Shown: piece by piece, positions 33,829 through 46,027 of the stretch
Layout: every line of letters starts with the position of its first letter
Position numbering within the stretch: the stretch's first letter is position 1
Origin: Epichloe hybrida
Lineage: Eukaryota > Ascomycota > Sordariomycetes > Hypocreales > Clavicipitaceae
NCBI GenBank assembly: GCA_019022495.1
Contig: JAFEKR010000004.1
Span: 372,001 to 436,000, forward strand
Reading direction: 5' to 3'
Length of the DNA: 64,000 nucleotides
Position numbers and translations under genes: made by a program
Notes under the pieces: generated by a model
What the model was told of the DNA's origin: nothing
The model's input: only the letters and a program-made list of their open reading frames with translations
Databases searched by the model: none

Positions 33829-34840
33829 ATTCTAAAAAGGTTTTTAAAGGGATTATGCCTAATACTAGCGCTATAGGGAAATTAAGTATAGGAGAGGTAT
33901 AAGTAAAGCCTTTATTAAGATTAATGCCTTTATTAAAGGTAATTCCCTATAAGCCTTAAATTATTATATTTAGCGCTAGATTAGTAGTTATAAGAGAAAT
34001 CCTCTATATGCTTACGGAACTTAGAGAGCTTAAATTCTACGTCCTTAATATAGCTACCCCCTTTCTTTTCTTAATTACTAATATAAATAAGTTATAAGTT
34101 AAGATTAATAACCTCACTAACGTACTTATCTAAGGTAATAAGACTATACCTATTATGTGATAATAGGGTTATCCCTAGTGGTTACTAGAGGTAAAAGAAA
34201 TAGTTACCTTTTACCTTTTAGAAGGAGATATCTATTAATTATATTATTAGCTTAGTTACCCTTCTGTTTAATAGCTTATAAAGATCCTTTACTAAGCTAG
34301 TTATAAAGTTAAACGCTAAGTAATTAAGAAATTAACTAAAGTTTGCTACTATTGCTAAATACATAGCAAGGCCCCTAGTTAATTTAAATTCATAATCAAA
34401 GATAATCACGAATTCAACTATAAGATTATTATTAATATTATAAAAATTAATAGCTAACTAGTGCTTTATATTATTAATTTAGTAACCTTATTCTAAGTAG
34501 CCTAATTCCTTAATCTAAAGAAGTAGAAGGCTAGAGATATCTAGGACGCTATCCATAAATATTAGATTAATACTTATCTTAGACCTCTAGAATAGATTAT
34601 TTATAATGCTAGTAATAACTTTGCTTCTACTAGATTTAAGTATTATACTTAATTAATATTAATTAAGACTAATAAGATGCTAATTAAAGCCTATAATAGC
34701 ATTAGAAAGGTTAAGAGATATTACAGACCTCTACGCCAAGCCTATAATATTATTATAAACTTAATTAGAATAGAACTTACGCTAGAATAATGCCTTTAAA
34801 TAGCTATTAAAGCTATTAATAACTCTATAGGCCTAAATAG
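33829..34840 (+). pseudogene. element C protease and integrase, decayed
   Basis: The protease box at about 33849-33872 reads Gly-Ile-Met-Pro-Asn-Thr-Ser-Ala. The integrase core at about 34360-34840 includes the Lys-Val-Lys-Arg-Tyr stretch at 34707-34725. More stops than el2. The linker after the core lacks about 30 bp present in el1, el2 and el4 (near 35235), a deletion shared with el3. Confidence 0.8.
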
Positions 34841-35704
34841 TATTATCCTAACCCTACTAGTCTTTAGAAGCTACCTATAGATAATAGATAAGTTACTACT
34901 AAGTATCTTTATTATTTAATATGCTAAAGTAATTTATAAAGCTACTAATAAAGTCTGCTACTATATAGCTTTATAGTAGGTCTATAATACCCTTAAAGCC
35001 TAGAATAGCCCTAATATAGCGCTTATATATTAGCTACTCTTATAAGCTAATATATGTATATAGAGAGAGAAGGGCAGCTAGTATAGCCCTTATAAGCTAC
35101 TTACTACTAATAGAAAGACCTATATAGTTAATATGCCTTATAGCCTAGTAAAGTTTTACTTTATAGTCGTAAAGCCTTACTATAAAGACTTTTGTATTAT
35201 AGAGGGACTAGAGTAGTAGGAGATAAAGCCTAATAATATAGAGGAAGAAGTAACTATATAATTAACTACTACTACTAAAAAAGATTCTTTAATAAAAGAA
35301 GGTAAAGAGCTATAAGCACTAGCTAAAAGAAAATAAGGGAAACTAAGAAAGGCCTTTATAGTTTAATTTATAAGCGTAGAAAAGTCTAAGGAAAAGGCTT
35401 ATAAAGCCTAAGTAGCCTTAAAGGAAAGCTATTAAGTTAAAGACTTATTACCTTACCTTAAAGGAATAAAAGTAAGGAGAAAAAGAGCTTATAATCTTAA
35501 GAAAAGTGCTAACCTAGTTTAACTTTATATACTTATTAATAAAGATTAAGAAGAGGCCTTTATTTAAGAGGCTATAGCTATAGGGATGCTAAATATAGTA
35601 TTCTTTATAGTAAAGGAAGAGGCTAATTAGAACCTTGCTCTTTAACTTTACTAGGAAGGGAAGATTATAACCCTAGGAAAGCCCTTTAAGTAATCTAATT
35701 AAGC

Positions 35705-36197
35705 TAAAATTAACGCTCTATAGGCTTGTAATATGTTTAAATTTATTAAGTATAACCTAGTGAAGCACGGAGGTTATAGAATCTTTAATTCTTATATAAT
35801 TAGAGAGATTAAAGGTAAAGGAATGGACTTGCTATATAAGAAATCCTGCCTTGTTATATAAGGCTATAATAATAAAGGAAAGGAATTTATCCTAACGTAA
35901 TTACTAATGATATAACAAGCAAGCTAATGCCTTATTATAGCTATTGCTTTATTATTAAGAAGAAAAGGCATTTACCTTTAGATTCGTAATATTACGTAAG
36001 CTTACACTTAATCGCACATAATGCTAATAAGGCTAATTATTGTAAGATTACTAAAGCAAATTATATATCTCTTTCTAGAAGGGACTATAATTAAATTAAT
36101 TAGACCTCTTTATAGGATTACAAAGGCTAGAACCCACTAGTAGGTAATGTACTTCTATTACTATAGGGATAACCTTAATATAATAACCTTAACCTAT
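35705..36197 (+). pseudogene. element C RT, first part
   Basis: Starts Met-Phe-Lys-Phe-Ile-Lys-Tyr-Asn-Leu at 35733, then Arg-Ile-Phe-Asn-Ser-Tyr-Ile-Ile and Gly-Tyr-Asn-Asn-Lys-Gly-Lys-Glu. It is interrupted at 36197 by a LINE-tail insertion and continues at 36712. Bases 36183-36197 are the left target copy. Confidence 0.85.
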
Positions 36198-36711
36198 TGA
36201 TTTTTAATTTTTTTTGGGGTCATTGGCTGTGGCCAATGCATCTAATTTTTAAGGAACCAAAAAAATTACTAGCAATACCTAGCTAGTGCTATATATAATA
36301 ACTAAATTTAATAATTACTGCAATATTAGGTAAAACATTAAGGAATAAGCTTTAAGCTATAAATTTAGGGGCTAAAAAGTCAATATAAAGTTTACGACAA
36401 ACTTTATGGCTACAATTACGTAAGCTTTGCGAATATACAGTCATAATTCGCGACCGCAGTTAAACTTAAATCCATTCGAGTTTTACTTATAGCATAAATT
36501 AATATAATTCCCCTTTCCTCTGCGACTATATTTGTTCTATCTCTCTATATCTCTTCTATCTTATAACTTGTCCTTTAAAGCTCTAAGGCGAACTTGAACC
36601 CTAAAAAAACAACACAACTCATCCTCAATTGCAGCCAATCTAATTCCATTACCAAGTAGGTCATGGGCTACCAATTAACCAATTGACGACCAACTGATCA
36701 GATAATAGTAT
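36198..36711 (-). mobile_element. LINE-tail or SINE-like insertion, copy 1
   Basis: 514 bp inserted on the minus strand with a perfect 15-bp target duplication ATAACCTTAACCTAT (36183-36197 and 36712-36726), the mark of target-primed reverse transcription. Read on the minus strand it ends in an A-rich tail (AAAAAAAATTAAAAATCA) preceded by a 7-bp stem hairpin CATTGGC-CACA-GCCAATG. It shares its whole length with 63360-63838 but starts about 240 bp further in, so it is 5-prime truncated. Markedly less RIPed than element C. I see no coding frame and no convincing Pol III boxes. Confidence 0.88.
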
Positions 36712-37151
36712 ATAACCTTAACCTATAATCCTTACTTATTAATTATAGCCTTAAATAATAAGAACCTCTTTAGTATTATTAGAATATAAACTAATAATAT
36801 ATTAGGCCTAAGTAATAATAACTTCTTTTAAAAAGAAGAGAAAGAGCTTTAGAAGGCTAAATTCATAGCTAAAGAAAAGCAATAATTAACTACTAAGACT
36901 TCTCTTATCTTTGATAGTTATATCTTAACCTAAAACACTAATAATTTGTTAATCTTAACCTAGAAAGGCTAAAGTTAAAAGATTAAGGAAGTTAATCCTT
37001 AATCCCTAATAGTAAAGCAAGATTATATAAAATAATAAGCCTAAGAAAGCTATATTATAACTATATATTAACTAGAAGCTTCCTATAACCTATTAATTAT
37101 AGCTTAACACTAAGAACCCTTTACTAAAGATATTATATACCTTAATAAATG
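36712..37151 (+). pseudogene. element C RT, second part
   Basis: The continuation includes Leu-Phe-Ser-Ile-Ile-Arg-Ile-(stop)-Thr-Asn-Asn (Asp-Asp box now Asn-Asn) near 36767-36805 and the Lys-Lys-Glu-Glu-Lys-Glu region. It is cut at 37151 by el3; AAATG at 37147-37151 and 43895-43899 is that target pair. RNase H follows beyond el3. Confidence 0.82.
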
Positions 37152-37411
37152 TGTTAATTCCTTCGGATCTTCATCGGTTTAATCGTGGCCAAAGACCAGA
37201 CTAATTGTGGGTCCAGCGCAATGCACGCGATATGATTAGCTACATTAATTCGCCACCCCCTCTTTTACCCTATATATGGATTTTGCTTACTTTTCTAGCA
37301 TCTAGACTTTCCCTCTCTTCTCTCTCTTTCCTAGCTAGCTAACTAACTATTATTAACCTTAATTATACAGGATTACCCTTATACTTACGCAGGACCTTAG
37401 TGTAACTAACA
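37152..37411 (+). repeat. 5-prime LTR of copia A el3
   Basis: 260 bp. The outer half is preserved (CATCGGTTTAATCGTGGCC); the inner end is converted (ACCTTAGTGTAACTAACA). Confidence 0.94.
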
Positions 37412-38304
37412 CTAATTAGTAGTTAACTTTATAATCACAGATAAGCTAGGTATTATAAGAAGAGACATTTTTATAGACACCACTGCTACTACCCCTTATT
37501 ATGCCGTAACGGTTATTATAGTAAAGAGGCATGACTATATAAGTGTGCTAAAGGAAAAGACTAGAATCCTAGTTATAGGCTTGTTAGGCTTCTAAGAAAT
37601 TAATCTATTAACCCTTAAGCTAAGGGATATAACTTTATTATATTTATCTAGGATATTATTATTAATTATTAATTTTATTATCTATTATAAGAAAACTAAC
37701 TAACTAACTAAATCTATTGCCGCGAGGTATTTATTTCAAACCTAACGTTAAATAACCTTAGCTAAGCTAGCTAACTTACCTATAAATTCCCTTTAACACA
37801 TTACCTTCTAATAGACCTTTAATCTCTCCCTATAAGTATTTACTACTTATTTTTTACCCCCTTTACTCTTAGTGCTATTTGCCCTATGCTTATTAGTAAG
37901 AGAGAGAGATTACCTCTATCCCTCCTTTTTATAAAAAATAGGAAGTGGTAATTCCTATTATTCCCTTATTACTTTTCCTATTATTTTCTAGTTACTTTTA
38001 GAACTTCTATTACTTTCTTTATCTTTATGGATTTATTCTTATTACTACTTTTGCTACCCCTACTGCTTTTTCTTTTATTTTTCCTGTTTTTATAATCTTC
38101 TAATTTTATTAGAGTAATAACGCTTTTAAAATATAAAAGAAGAACCTTATAATAGTAATAGGTAAACATAGGAGCTTAATTAGTAGTAAAAATAATAAAT
38201 TAGTAATATTCCTTTTATAGTTAAAGATAGCAAAGGAATCTAGACCCTTTATAAGAGTAAAGGCTACTAGTAATAGTAAGGCTCTAACTATTACCCCTAA
38301 AAGA

Positions 38305-39800
38305 CCCTAAGAGCATAAGTTACCTTTATGCTTTTAATAGCTTACTTATAACTTCTTTAGTAATTAGAAAGAATTCGTTAAGCTAGATCTAGAGACTACT
38401 ACATAGCTTAAGCTTAATAACTAGATTATAAGATTTATTAACCTTAGTAAGCATTAAGGTTAGAGAGATAATAACTTATAGGAATTATTCTAAGAAGACT
38501 TTAAAGGCTAGTTTAAAGACACCTTTAAAAGGGCTATAAAGGAAGTTATTAGAGAATTACGTAATTCTTTACAAGATTACAGCGTTCTTGTTAAGCGAGG
38601 CCTAGGATATTTAATCCTAGCATCCCTTAAAGAAGTGCTTTATTAAACTTTAATACCTCTTTAGTTATAGGAGAGATTATAAGAGAGACTATAATCTTCC
38701 AAACCCCTAGAGCCTTAATATTAATAGCCCTAATAACCTACCCTAGAAATCCACCTTCCCTAACCCTAAAGACTACGTAAACCTTTATAAGAGCCCTCAC
38801 AACAATTACCATTGAATCAATAGCTTCATCCTAATAATCGTTATTAACAACAACTAGGGGACTATTATCTATAACAAAATGTGCCTTTATAGTAATTTAC
38901 CTCCGAAGATTAGATTACAAAGAAGATCTTAGAGCTTACAAAGATATATAAGGATAGCGACTGCTATAGTAGGAAGCTATATAACTTCTTAACGCTAAAA
39001 ATCACGCTCTTTAAAAATAAGTATAATAGAATTAACCTTCCTTAAACGTATTATTAGAAGGCTTTCCCTATTATATTAATAAGTAATACTAAATAATACT
39101 TCCTTAATTACCTCTTTAGGAATAACTATTCCTATAAAGAGATAATCGCCTGTATTTATTAACACTTTAAGATAGAAAGCAACTAGTAATTCTATTACTA
39201 CTAATAGAGTAGTATAATATTAAATAATATAATTCAGAAAAACCCTAATAAAAGCAAGCTTAATTACCTTAAGATTACGTTATTAACCCTTAAGAAGATC
39301 TATAGAGGACTATACCTTACTAAAATAGTAAATACTAAGCTCTATAAGCAAGCCTTAAATACTATAACTAGTGTGCCTAAATATTAGATAGTGGAATACA
39401 TACACTCCCTAGGCTTTAAAAGTCTTGCTAAAGACCTCTATAAGGTAATTACTATTATGGAATTAAATAAGAGGCTCTCCTAATACCTTTAGTACTAATA
39501 AGGAGACCCTCTAGAGGCTATATTTACTAATTATTAGTATAGATAGTAATTATCCCCTTATAGCAAAGGAAGTTATTATAAATAAAGCCCTAGGCTAAGC
39601 ACTAAGCACTACTTTATATATAGTAAAAGTAGCTGCTAGTTCTCTAATTATTCCACTAAAGAATATTAAAAGGAAAAGGACTGCTAGTAAGCTAGTAAAA
39701 CATATTATACACTCCCTTTAGAGAAGAGATTCTAGGTATTCCTTACCTCCTATAAAGGGCAGGATAATAATAAGCTTAATAAAGGCTTAGGTTAAAATTA
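38305..39800 (+). pseudogene. copia A el3 gag, decayed
   Basis: Collinear with el2 gag. The zinc knuckle near 39610-39660 reads Tyr-Phe-Ile-Tyr-Ser-Lys-Ser-Ser-Cys. A block near 38790-38880 (Glu-Ser-Ile-Ala-Ser-Ser-type) is shared with element C but differs from el1 and el2, marking the C/el3 subgroup. An antisense open frame at 37981-38169 is only a shadow of the Lys-rich antisense of the leader. Confidence 0.72.
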
Positions 39801-40049
39801 GGAATTATATCTTTTAGCCTATTTAGAAGCTAAAGATAATAATAATAATGTAAAGGAGCTACTATTAATAGCATACCTAAGCATTACATAATTCTTCTAC
39901 TCTAGATTATAAACTAACTATAACGCTACTAATATTAATATCCTTATAACCCTAAATAATTAAGCCTTCTAACACGCATTCCTTAGGCAGGAGCTCTATA
40001 AGCTATAAGAGTATAATAAAGGCTTAATTTACTATGTCTTTAAAGAACG

Positions 40050-41065
40050 TTATTCTAAAGAGGTCTTTAGAGGGATTATGCCTAATACTAGTGCTATAGG
40101 AAAGTTAACTATAGGAGAGGTATAAGTAAAGGCTTTGTTAAGATTAATACCTTTATTAAAGGTAACCCCTTATAAACCCTAAATTATTATATTTAGCGCC
40201 GGATTAGCAGTTACAAGAGGAATCCTTTATATACCTACAAAACTTAAAGAGCTTAAATTCTATGTCCTTAATATAGCTACCCCCTTTCTTTTCTTAATTA
40301 CTAATATAGATAAAATATAAGTTAAGATTAATAACCTTGCTAACGTACTTATCTAAGGTAATAAGACTATACCTATTATGTAATAATAGGGCTATTCTTA
40401 GTAGTTACTAAAAGCAAGAGAAATAGTTACCTTCTACCTTTTAGAAGGAGATATCCGTTAATTATATCATTAACTTAGTTACCCTTTTATTTAATAACTT
40501 ATAAAGATCCTTTACTAAGCTAGTTATAAAGTTAAACGCTAGGTAATTAAAGAATTAACTAAAGTCTACTACTATTACTAAATACATAGAAAGGCCCCTA
40601 GTTAATTTAAGTTTATAATTAAAGATAACCACGAATTTAACTACAAGATTATTATTAATATCATGCAGATTAATAGCTAACTAGTACTTCATATTATTAA
40701 TTTAGTAACATTATTCTAGGTAGCCTAATTCCTTAATCTAAGGAAGCAAAAGGCTTAAGATATCTAGGACACTATCTATAAATATTAGATTAACACTTAT
40801 CTTAGACCTCTAGAATAGATTATATATAACACTAGTAATAACTTCGCTTTTAATAAGTTTAAGCACTATACTTAACTAATATTAATTAAGACTAATAAGA
40901 TACTAATTAAAGCCTATAATAGCATTAGAAAGGTTAAGAGATATTATAGACCTTTATGCTAAGCTTATAATATTATTATAGACTTAATTAGGATAGAACT
41001 CACGCTAGAGTAATATCTTTAAATAGCTATTAAAGTAATTAATAACTTTACAAGCCTAAATAGTA
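40050..41065 (+). pseudogene. copia A el3 protease and integrase, decayed
   Basis: The protease box at about 40072-40095 reads Gly-Ile-Met-Pro-Asn-Thr-Ser-Ala. The integrase core at about 40580-41060 has the Gly-Lys-Val-Lys-Arg-Tyr-type stretch at 40920-40950. The following linker carries the 30-bp deletion shared with element C (near 41455). Confidence 0.8.
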
Positions 41066-41929
41066 TTATCCTAACCTTACTAGTCTTTAGAGGCTACCTA
41101 TAAATAATAGATAAGTTACTACTAAGTGTCTTTATTATTTAATATGCTAAAGTAATTTATAAAGCTACTAATAAAGTCCGCTACTATCTAGCTTCATAGC
41201 AGGTTTGCAATGCCTTTAAAGCCTAGAATAGCCCTAATATAGCGCCTATATATTAGCTACCCTTATAGGCTAATATATATATATATAGAGAGAGAAAGGT
41301 AGCTAGCATAGCCCTTATAAGCTACTTACCACTAATAGAGAGACCTATATAGTTAATATACCTTATAGCCTAGTAAAGTTCTGCTTTATAGTAGTAAAGC
41401 CTTACTATAAAGACCTATGTATTATAAAGGGACTAAAGTAGTAGGAGATAAAGCTTAATAATATAGAGGAAGAAGTAACTATATAACTAACTACTATTAC
41501 TAAAAGAAATCCCCTAATAGAAGAAGGTAAAGAGCTATAGGCACTAGCTAAGAGAAAATAAAGGAGACTAAGAAAGGCCCTTATAGTCTAATTTATAAGC
41601 GTAAAAGAGTTTAAAGAAAAGGCTTATAAAGCCTAGAAGGCCCTAAAGGGAAGCTATTAAGTTAAAGACTTACTACCTTACCCTAAAGGAATAAAAGCAA
41701 GGAAAAGAAGACCTTATAGCCCTAAGAAAAACATTAGCCTAATCTAGCTTTATATACTTATAAACAAAGATTAGGAGGAGGCCTTTATTTAAGAAGCTAT
41801 AGCTAGAGGGATACTAAATATAGTATTCCTTATAGTAAAGGAAGAGGCTAATTAGAACCTTGCTCTTTAACTTTGCTAAGAAGGGAAGATTATAACCCTA
41901 GGAAAACCCTTTAAGTGATCTAATTAAGC

Positions 41930-42720
41930 TAAGATTAACGCTTTGCAAGCTTATAATATGTTTAAATTTGTTAAGTATAACCTAGCAAAGCATAAAGGTT
42001 ATAGAATCTTTAATTCTTATATAGTTAGAGAGATTAAAGGCAAAGGGATAGACTTGCTATATAAGAAATCCTGCCTTATTATACAAGGCTATAATAACAA
42101 AGGAAAGGAATTTATCCTAATGTAATTGCTAACGATTTAACAAGCAAGCCAACGACTTATCGTAGCTATTGCTTTATTATTAAGAAGAAAAGGAATTTAC
42201 CTTTAGATTCGTGATATTATATAAGCTTACACTTAATTGCACATGGTGCTAATGAGGCTAATTATCGTGAGATTACTAAAGCAAATTATATATCTCTTTC
42301 TAGAAGGGACTATAATTAAATTAATTAGACCTCTTTATAGGATTACAGAGGCTAGAACCTACTAGTAAGCAACGTACTTCCGTTACCATAGGGATAACCT
42401 TAATATAATAACCTTAACCTATAATCCCTGCTTATTAATTATAGCCCTAAATAATAAGAATCTCTTTAGTATTATTAGAATGTAAACTAATAATATATTA
42501 GGACTAAGCAATGATAACTTCTTCTAAAAAGAAGAGAAAAAGCTTTAGAAGGCTAATTTTATAGCTAAAGAAAAGTAATAATTAACCGCTAAGAATCCCC
42601 TTATCTTTAATAGTTATATCTTAACCTAGAATACTAATAACTCGCTAATATTAACCTAGAAAGGCTAGAGTTAGAAGATTAAGGAAGTTAATCCTTAATC
42701 CCTAATAGTAAAGCAAGACT
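41930..42720 (+). pseudogene. copia A el3 reverse transcriptase, decayed
   Basis: Open for 60 codons from 41943: Asn-Met-Phe-Lys-Phe-Val-Lys-Tyr-Asn-Leu, Arg-Ile-Phe-Asn-Ser-Tyr-Ile-Val-Arg-Glu-Ile-Lys-Gly-Lys, and Ile-Gln-Gly-Tyr-Asn-Asn-Lys-Gly-Lys-Glu. It then continues with RIP stops; the catalytic box near 42478-42500 reads (stop)-Thr-Asn-Asn-Ile-Leu, both Asp lost. Confidence 0.86.
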
Positions 42721-42889
42721 ATATAAAATAATAAGCCTAAGGAAGCTATATTATAACTATGTGTTAACTAGAAGCTTCCTATAACCTGTTAATTATAGCT
42801 TAATACTAAGAACCCTCTAGGGAAGATATTACATGCCTTAATAAATGCCTTAAGTAGCAGATTAAGAATTAATAACACGGACTATAATA

Positions 42890-43450
42890 CATTCCTTTAG
42901 TTCTTAAGGAGGCAAAGCTCTTTGTGTTTGTAAATAGATTGCTTGCTAATAACAAGGATCTAAGCTTATAGATTAGATACGTAATTATAATTAGCAACGA
43001 GATAATATAAGATAACAATACCTTTATTATAAAAGGCAATATTATTACATATAGCTTAATAAAGAGTAAGAGAGTTACTTATAGCACGCTTGCCTCTAAG
43101 TTATATAGCATGGTTTAAGGCGTAGATATTGCCTACGCGATTTTCACAACTTTACATTAGATTACGAATTAATTAAAGATACCTTGGATTCCTATGATTC
43201 TCTATACTAATTCTTTTTTATTATATAAATATCTTATAAAGCTAGGAACCACAAAGGAGAAAAGACTAATAATTAATATTATAGCTCTTTGTTAATTATA
43301 CGAAAGGCATGAGATTTACGAAGTTAGATAGATTAACAGTAATAATAATCTAGCGGATGCAATAACAAAAGCATTACTAAATGTATTACTTTCCTCTTTA
43401 ATTAATTTGAATGAATTAACGATTTATATTAAAGGATAGGTAAAAAGACT
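42890..43450 (+). pseudogene. copia A el3 RNase H, decayed
   Basis: Begins Lys-Glu-Ala-Lys-Leu-Phe-Val-Phe-Val-Asn near 42905 (first Asp now Asn), then Leu-Ala-Asn-Asn-Lys-Asp-Leu-Ser-Leu, then Ser-Lys-Arg-Val-Thr-Tyr-Ser-Thr-Leu-Ala-Ser, ending with Ile-Asn-Ser-Asn-Asn-Asn-Leu-Ala-Asp near 43330. Confidence 0.82.
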
Positions 43451-43634
43451 TATGATATTAAGGGATAAGAGCTTAGGCAAGGACTGACGGATTAATTCAA
43501 TTAACTAATGCCATAATAGCTAATTAGAGTAGCAAATTCCTATTAAGGGATTTACTAGTGTACACTTTCCTTTAATCTGATTTTTATTGCGTTTTTAAGC
43601 TCTTTAGCCACAAAGGAAAAAGAGAGACTACTAG

Positions 43635-43894
43635 TGTTAATTCCTTCGGATTTTCATTAGTTTAATCGTAGCCAAAGACTAGACTAATTGTGGGTCTAGC
43701 GCGATACACGTGATATGATTAGCTGTATTAATTCGCTACCCTCTCTTTTGCCCTATATACGGATTTCGCTTACTTTTCTAGTATCTAGACTTTCCCTCTC
43801 TTCTCTCTCTTTCCTAGCTAGCTAACTAACTATTATTGACCTCAATCATACGGGATTACCCTTATACCTGCGTAGGACCTTGGTGTAACCAACA
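43635..43894 (+). repeat. 3-prime LTR of copia A el3
   Basis: 260 bp. The inner edge is converted (CATTAGTTTAATCGTAGCC); the outer end is preserved (TGCGTAGGACCTTGGTGTAA). Ends CCAACA before target copy AAATG. Confidence 0.94.
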
Positions 43895-43899
43895 AAATG

Positions 43900-44686
43900 C
43901 CTTAAGTAGTAAATTAAGAATTAATAATATAAACTATAATATATCCCTTTAGTTCTTAAGGAGGCAAAGCTCTTTATATTTATAAATAGATTACTTACTA
44001 ATAATAAGGATTTAAGCTTATAGATTAGATACATAATTATAATTAGTAATAAGATAATATAAGATAATAATACCTTTATTATAAAAGGTAATATTATTAT
44101 ATATAGCTTAATAAAGAGTAAGAGAGTTACTTATAGCGCGCTTACCTCTAAGTTATATAGCATGGTTTAAGGCATAGATATCGCCTACGTAATTTCTACA
44201 ACTCTATATTAGATTACGGATTAATTAAAGATACCTCGGATTCCTATAATTCTTTATACTAACTCCTTTTTATTATATAAATACCTTATAAAGCTAGGAA
44301 CCACAAAGGAGAAAAGACTAATAATTAATATTATAGCTCTTTATTAATTATATAAAAGGCACGAGATCTATAAAGTTAGATAGATTAATAGTAATAATAA
44401 TCTAGCGAATATAATAATAAAAGCATTACTAAATTTATTACTTTCCTCTTTAATTAATTTAAATAAATTAATAATTTATATTAAAGGATAGGTAAAGAGA
44501 CTTATAATATTAGGAGATAGGAGCTTAGGTAAGGACTAATAGATTAATTTAATTAACTAATGCTATAATAGCTAATTAAAGTAGTAGATTCCTATTAAGG
44601 GATTTACTTATATATACTTTCCTTTAATCTACTTTTTATTACGTTTTTAAGCTCTTTAGCTATAAAGGAAAAAGAGAGACTACTAG
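43900..44686 (+). pseudogene. element C RNase H and 3-prime tail, decayed
   Basis: The last coding block of element C, resuming after el3. Leu-Lys-Glu-Ala-Lys-Leu-Phe-Ile-Phe-Ile-Asn starts near 43953, then Ser-Leu-Ile-Lys-Ser-Lys-Arg-Val-Thr near 44108. It is followed by the non-coding tail and purine-rich tract AAAGGAAAAAGAGAGAC just before the LTR. Confidence 0.85.
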
Positions 44687-44942
44687 TATTAATTCCTTTA
44701 GATTTTTATTACTTTAATTATAGCTAAAGACTAGACTAATTATAGGTCTAGCGTGATGCATGTAATATGATTAGCTATATTAATTTACTACCCCCTCTTT
44801 TGCCTTATATACGGATTTCGCTTACTTTTCTAGTATCTAGACTTTCCCTCTCTTCTCCCTCTTTCTTAGCTAGCTAACTAACTATTATTGACTTCAATTA
44901 TACGGGATTTATTACCTGCGCAGGACCTTAGTGTAACCAACA
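44687..44942 (+). repeat. 3-prime LTR of copia A element C
   Basis: 256 bp. Starts TATTAATT (TG lost on the inner side), inner half strongly converted (TTACTTTAATTATAGCT). The outer half recovers CGGG and GCGCAGGACC sites. Ends CCAACA before GTTAT. Confidence 0.94.
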
Positions 44943-45625
44943 GTTATAGTGGTTATAATAAAGCTTATCAGAGTTATTATAGTTATTAAAATAGTTATAA
45001 TATATAAAATAAAAGTGGGTCCTAGTATTATATCCTAAAATAGGTTATAGTGGTTATAATAAAGCTTATTAGAGTTATTATAGTTATTAAAATAGTTATA
45101 ATATATAAAATAAAAGTGGGTCCTAGTATTATATCCTAAAAATGGTTATAGTGGTTATAATAAAGCTTATTAGAGTTATTATAGTTATTAAAATAGTTAT
45201 AATATATAAAATAAAAGTGGGTCCTAGTATTATACCCTAAAATAGGTTTTAGTAGTTATAATAAAGCTTATTAAAGTAATTATAGTATATAAAATAAAAG
45301 TGGGTCCTAGTATTATATCTTAAAATAAGTTTAACTAACTATAATAAAGCTTATTAAAGTTACTATAGCTATTAAAGTAGTTATAGTATATAAAATAAAA
45401 GTAGGTCATAGTATTATATCTTAAAATAAGTTATAGTAGTTATAATAAAGCTTATTAGAGTTATTGTAGTTATTAAAGTAGCTATAGTATATAAAATAAA
45501 AGTGGGTCCTAGTATTATATCTTAAAATAGGTTTAACTAACTATAATAAAGCTTATTAAAGTTATTATAGTTATTAAAGTAGTAATAGTATATAAAATAA
45601 AAGTGGGTCCTAGTATTATAACTAA
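44943..45625 (+). repeat. hAT-c minisatellite, right part
   Basis: About seven more units of the array that began at 23700, with the repeated core AAAATAAAAGTGGGTCCTAG and variable length from about 75 to 110 bp. The array continues in register across the copia insertion. Total array about 1.1 kb. Confidence 0.9.
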
Positions 45626-46027
45626 AAATAAGTTTTAATTTTTTTAATAACTTAATTGAGTTATATAGCCTAATTTAATTAATACTATTAGTTATATATA
45701 AATACTTTATAAATATTACTATCTTTTATACTTTCTTTATATATTATATTAAGGAGATATATAAAGTTAGTATATATAACTACTTAAAGCTTTAGAATTA
45801 TAAAGCTAAAAGTAATATTTAATTAGTTTAAATAGTAAATAAATTATTTAAGCTTTTTTTAAGTTTTTATCCTATTTATTATAATATATAAGTACTAAGT
45901 ATATACTTTATTAACTTCTAGTTATTTCTTCTAAGTTACTAATTAATTTTATTATATTAGTTTAGGGTATTATTATAATTAGAAATAATAATAATAATAA
46001 TAATAATAGAAAATAATTCTTAGTAAT
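45626..46027 (+). other. hAT-c unique interior
   Basis: AT-rich sequence with no reading frame that I can support. A run of about eight AAT units lies at 45985-46010. It ends at GTAAT (46023-46027), the left target copy of copia B 2b. Confidence 0.6.

Larger units (their letters stand above)
37152..43894 (+). mobile_element. copia A el3, complete, nested in element C
   Basis: 6743 bp, 260-bp LTRs (37152-37411, 43635-43894) and target AAATG on both sides. The LTRs carry a 4-bp longer variant (GGATTACCCTTATAC) in place of GGATTTATTAC, seen in neither other copy pair, so el3 belongs to its own LTR subtype. RIP damage is intermediate. Leader 37412 to about 38305. Confidence 0.95.
24172..44942 (+). 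mobile_element. copia A element C, outer copy holding two other copia A copies
   Basis: LTRs at 24172-24427 and 44687-44942, target copies GTTAT at 24167-24171 and 44943-44947 within the hAT-c minisatellite. Own sequence is in four blocks: 24172-24634, 31404-36197, 36712-37151 and 43895-44942. They are separated by el2 (target CTTAG), a LINE-tail insertion (15-bp target) and el3 (target AAATG). Joined, the blocks give one ordinary copia A copy. It is the most heavily RIP-converted copy, as expected for the oldest of the set. Confidence 0.95.

Noticed and set aside
36198..36711. Reading the insertion as a DNA transposon from its hairpin near one end
   Set aside because: The ends are not inverted repeats and the 15-bp target duplication plus A-rich tail fit reverse transcription.
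37981..38169. 62-codon Lys-rich antisense open frame
   Set aside because: It is the complement of the pyrimidine-rich leader of copia A el3; low complexity, no start context, not open in sister copies.
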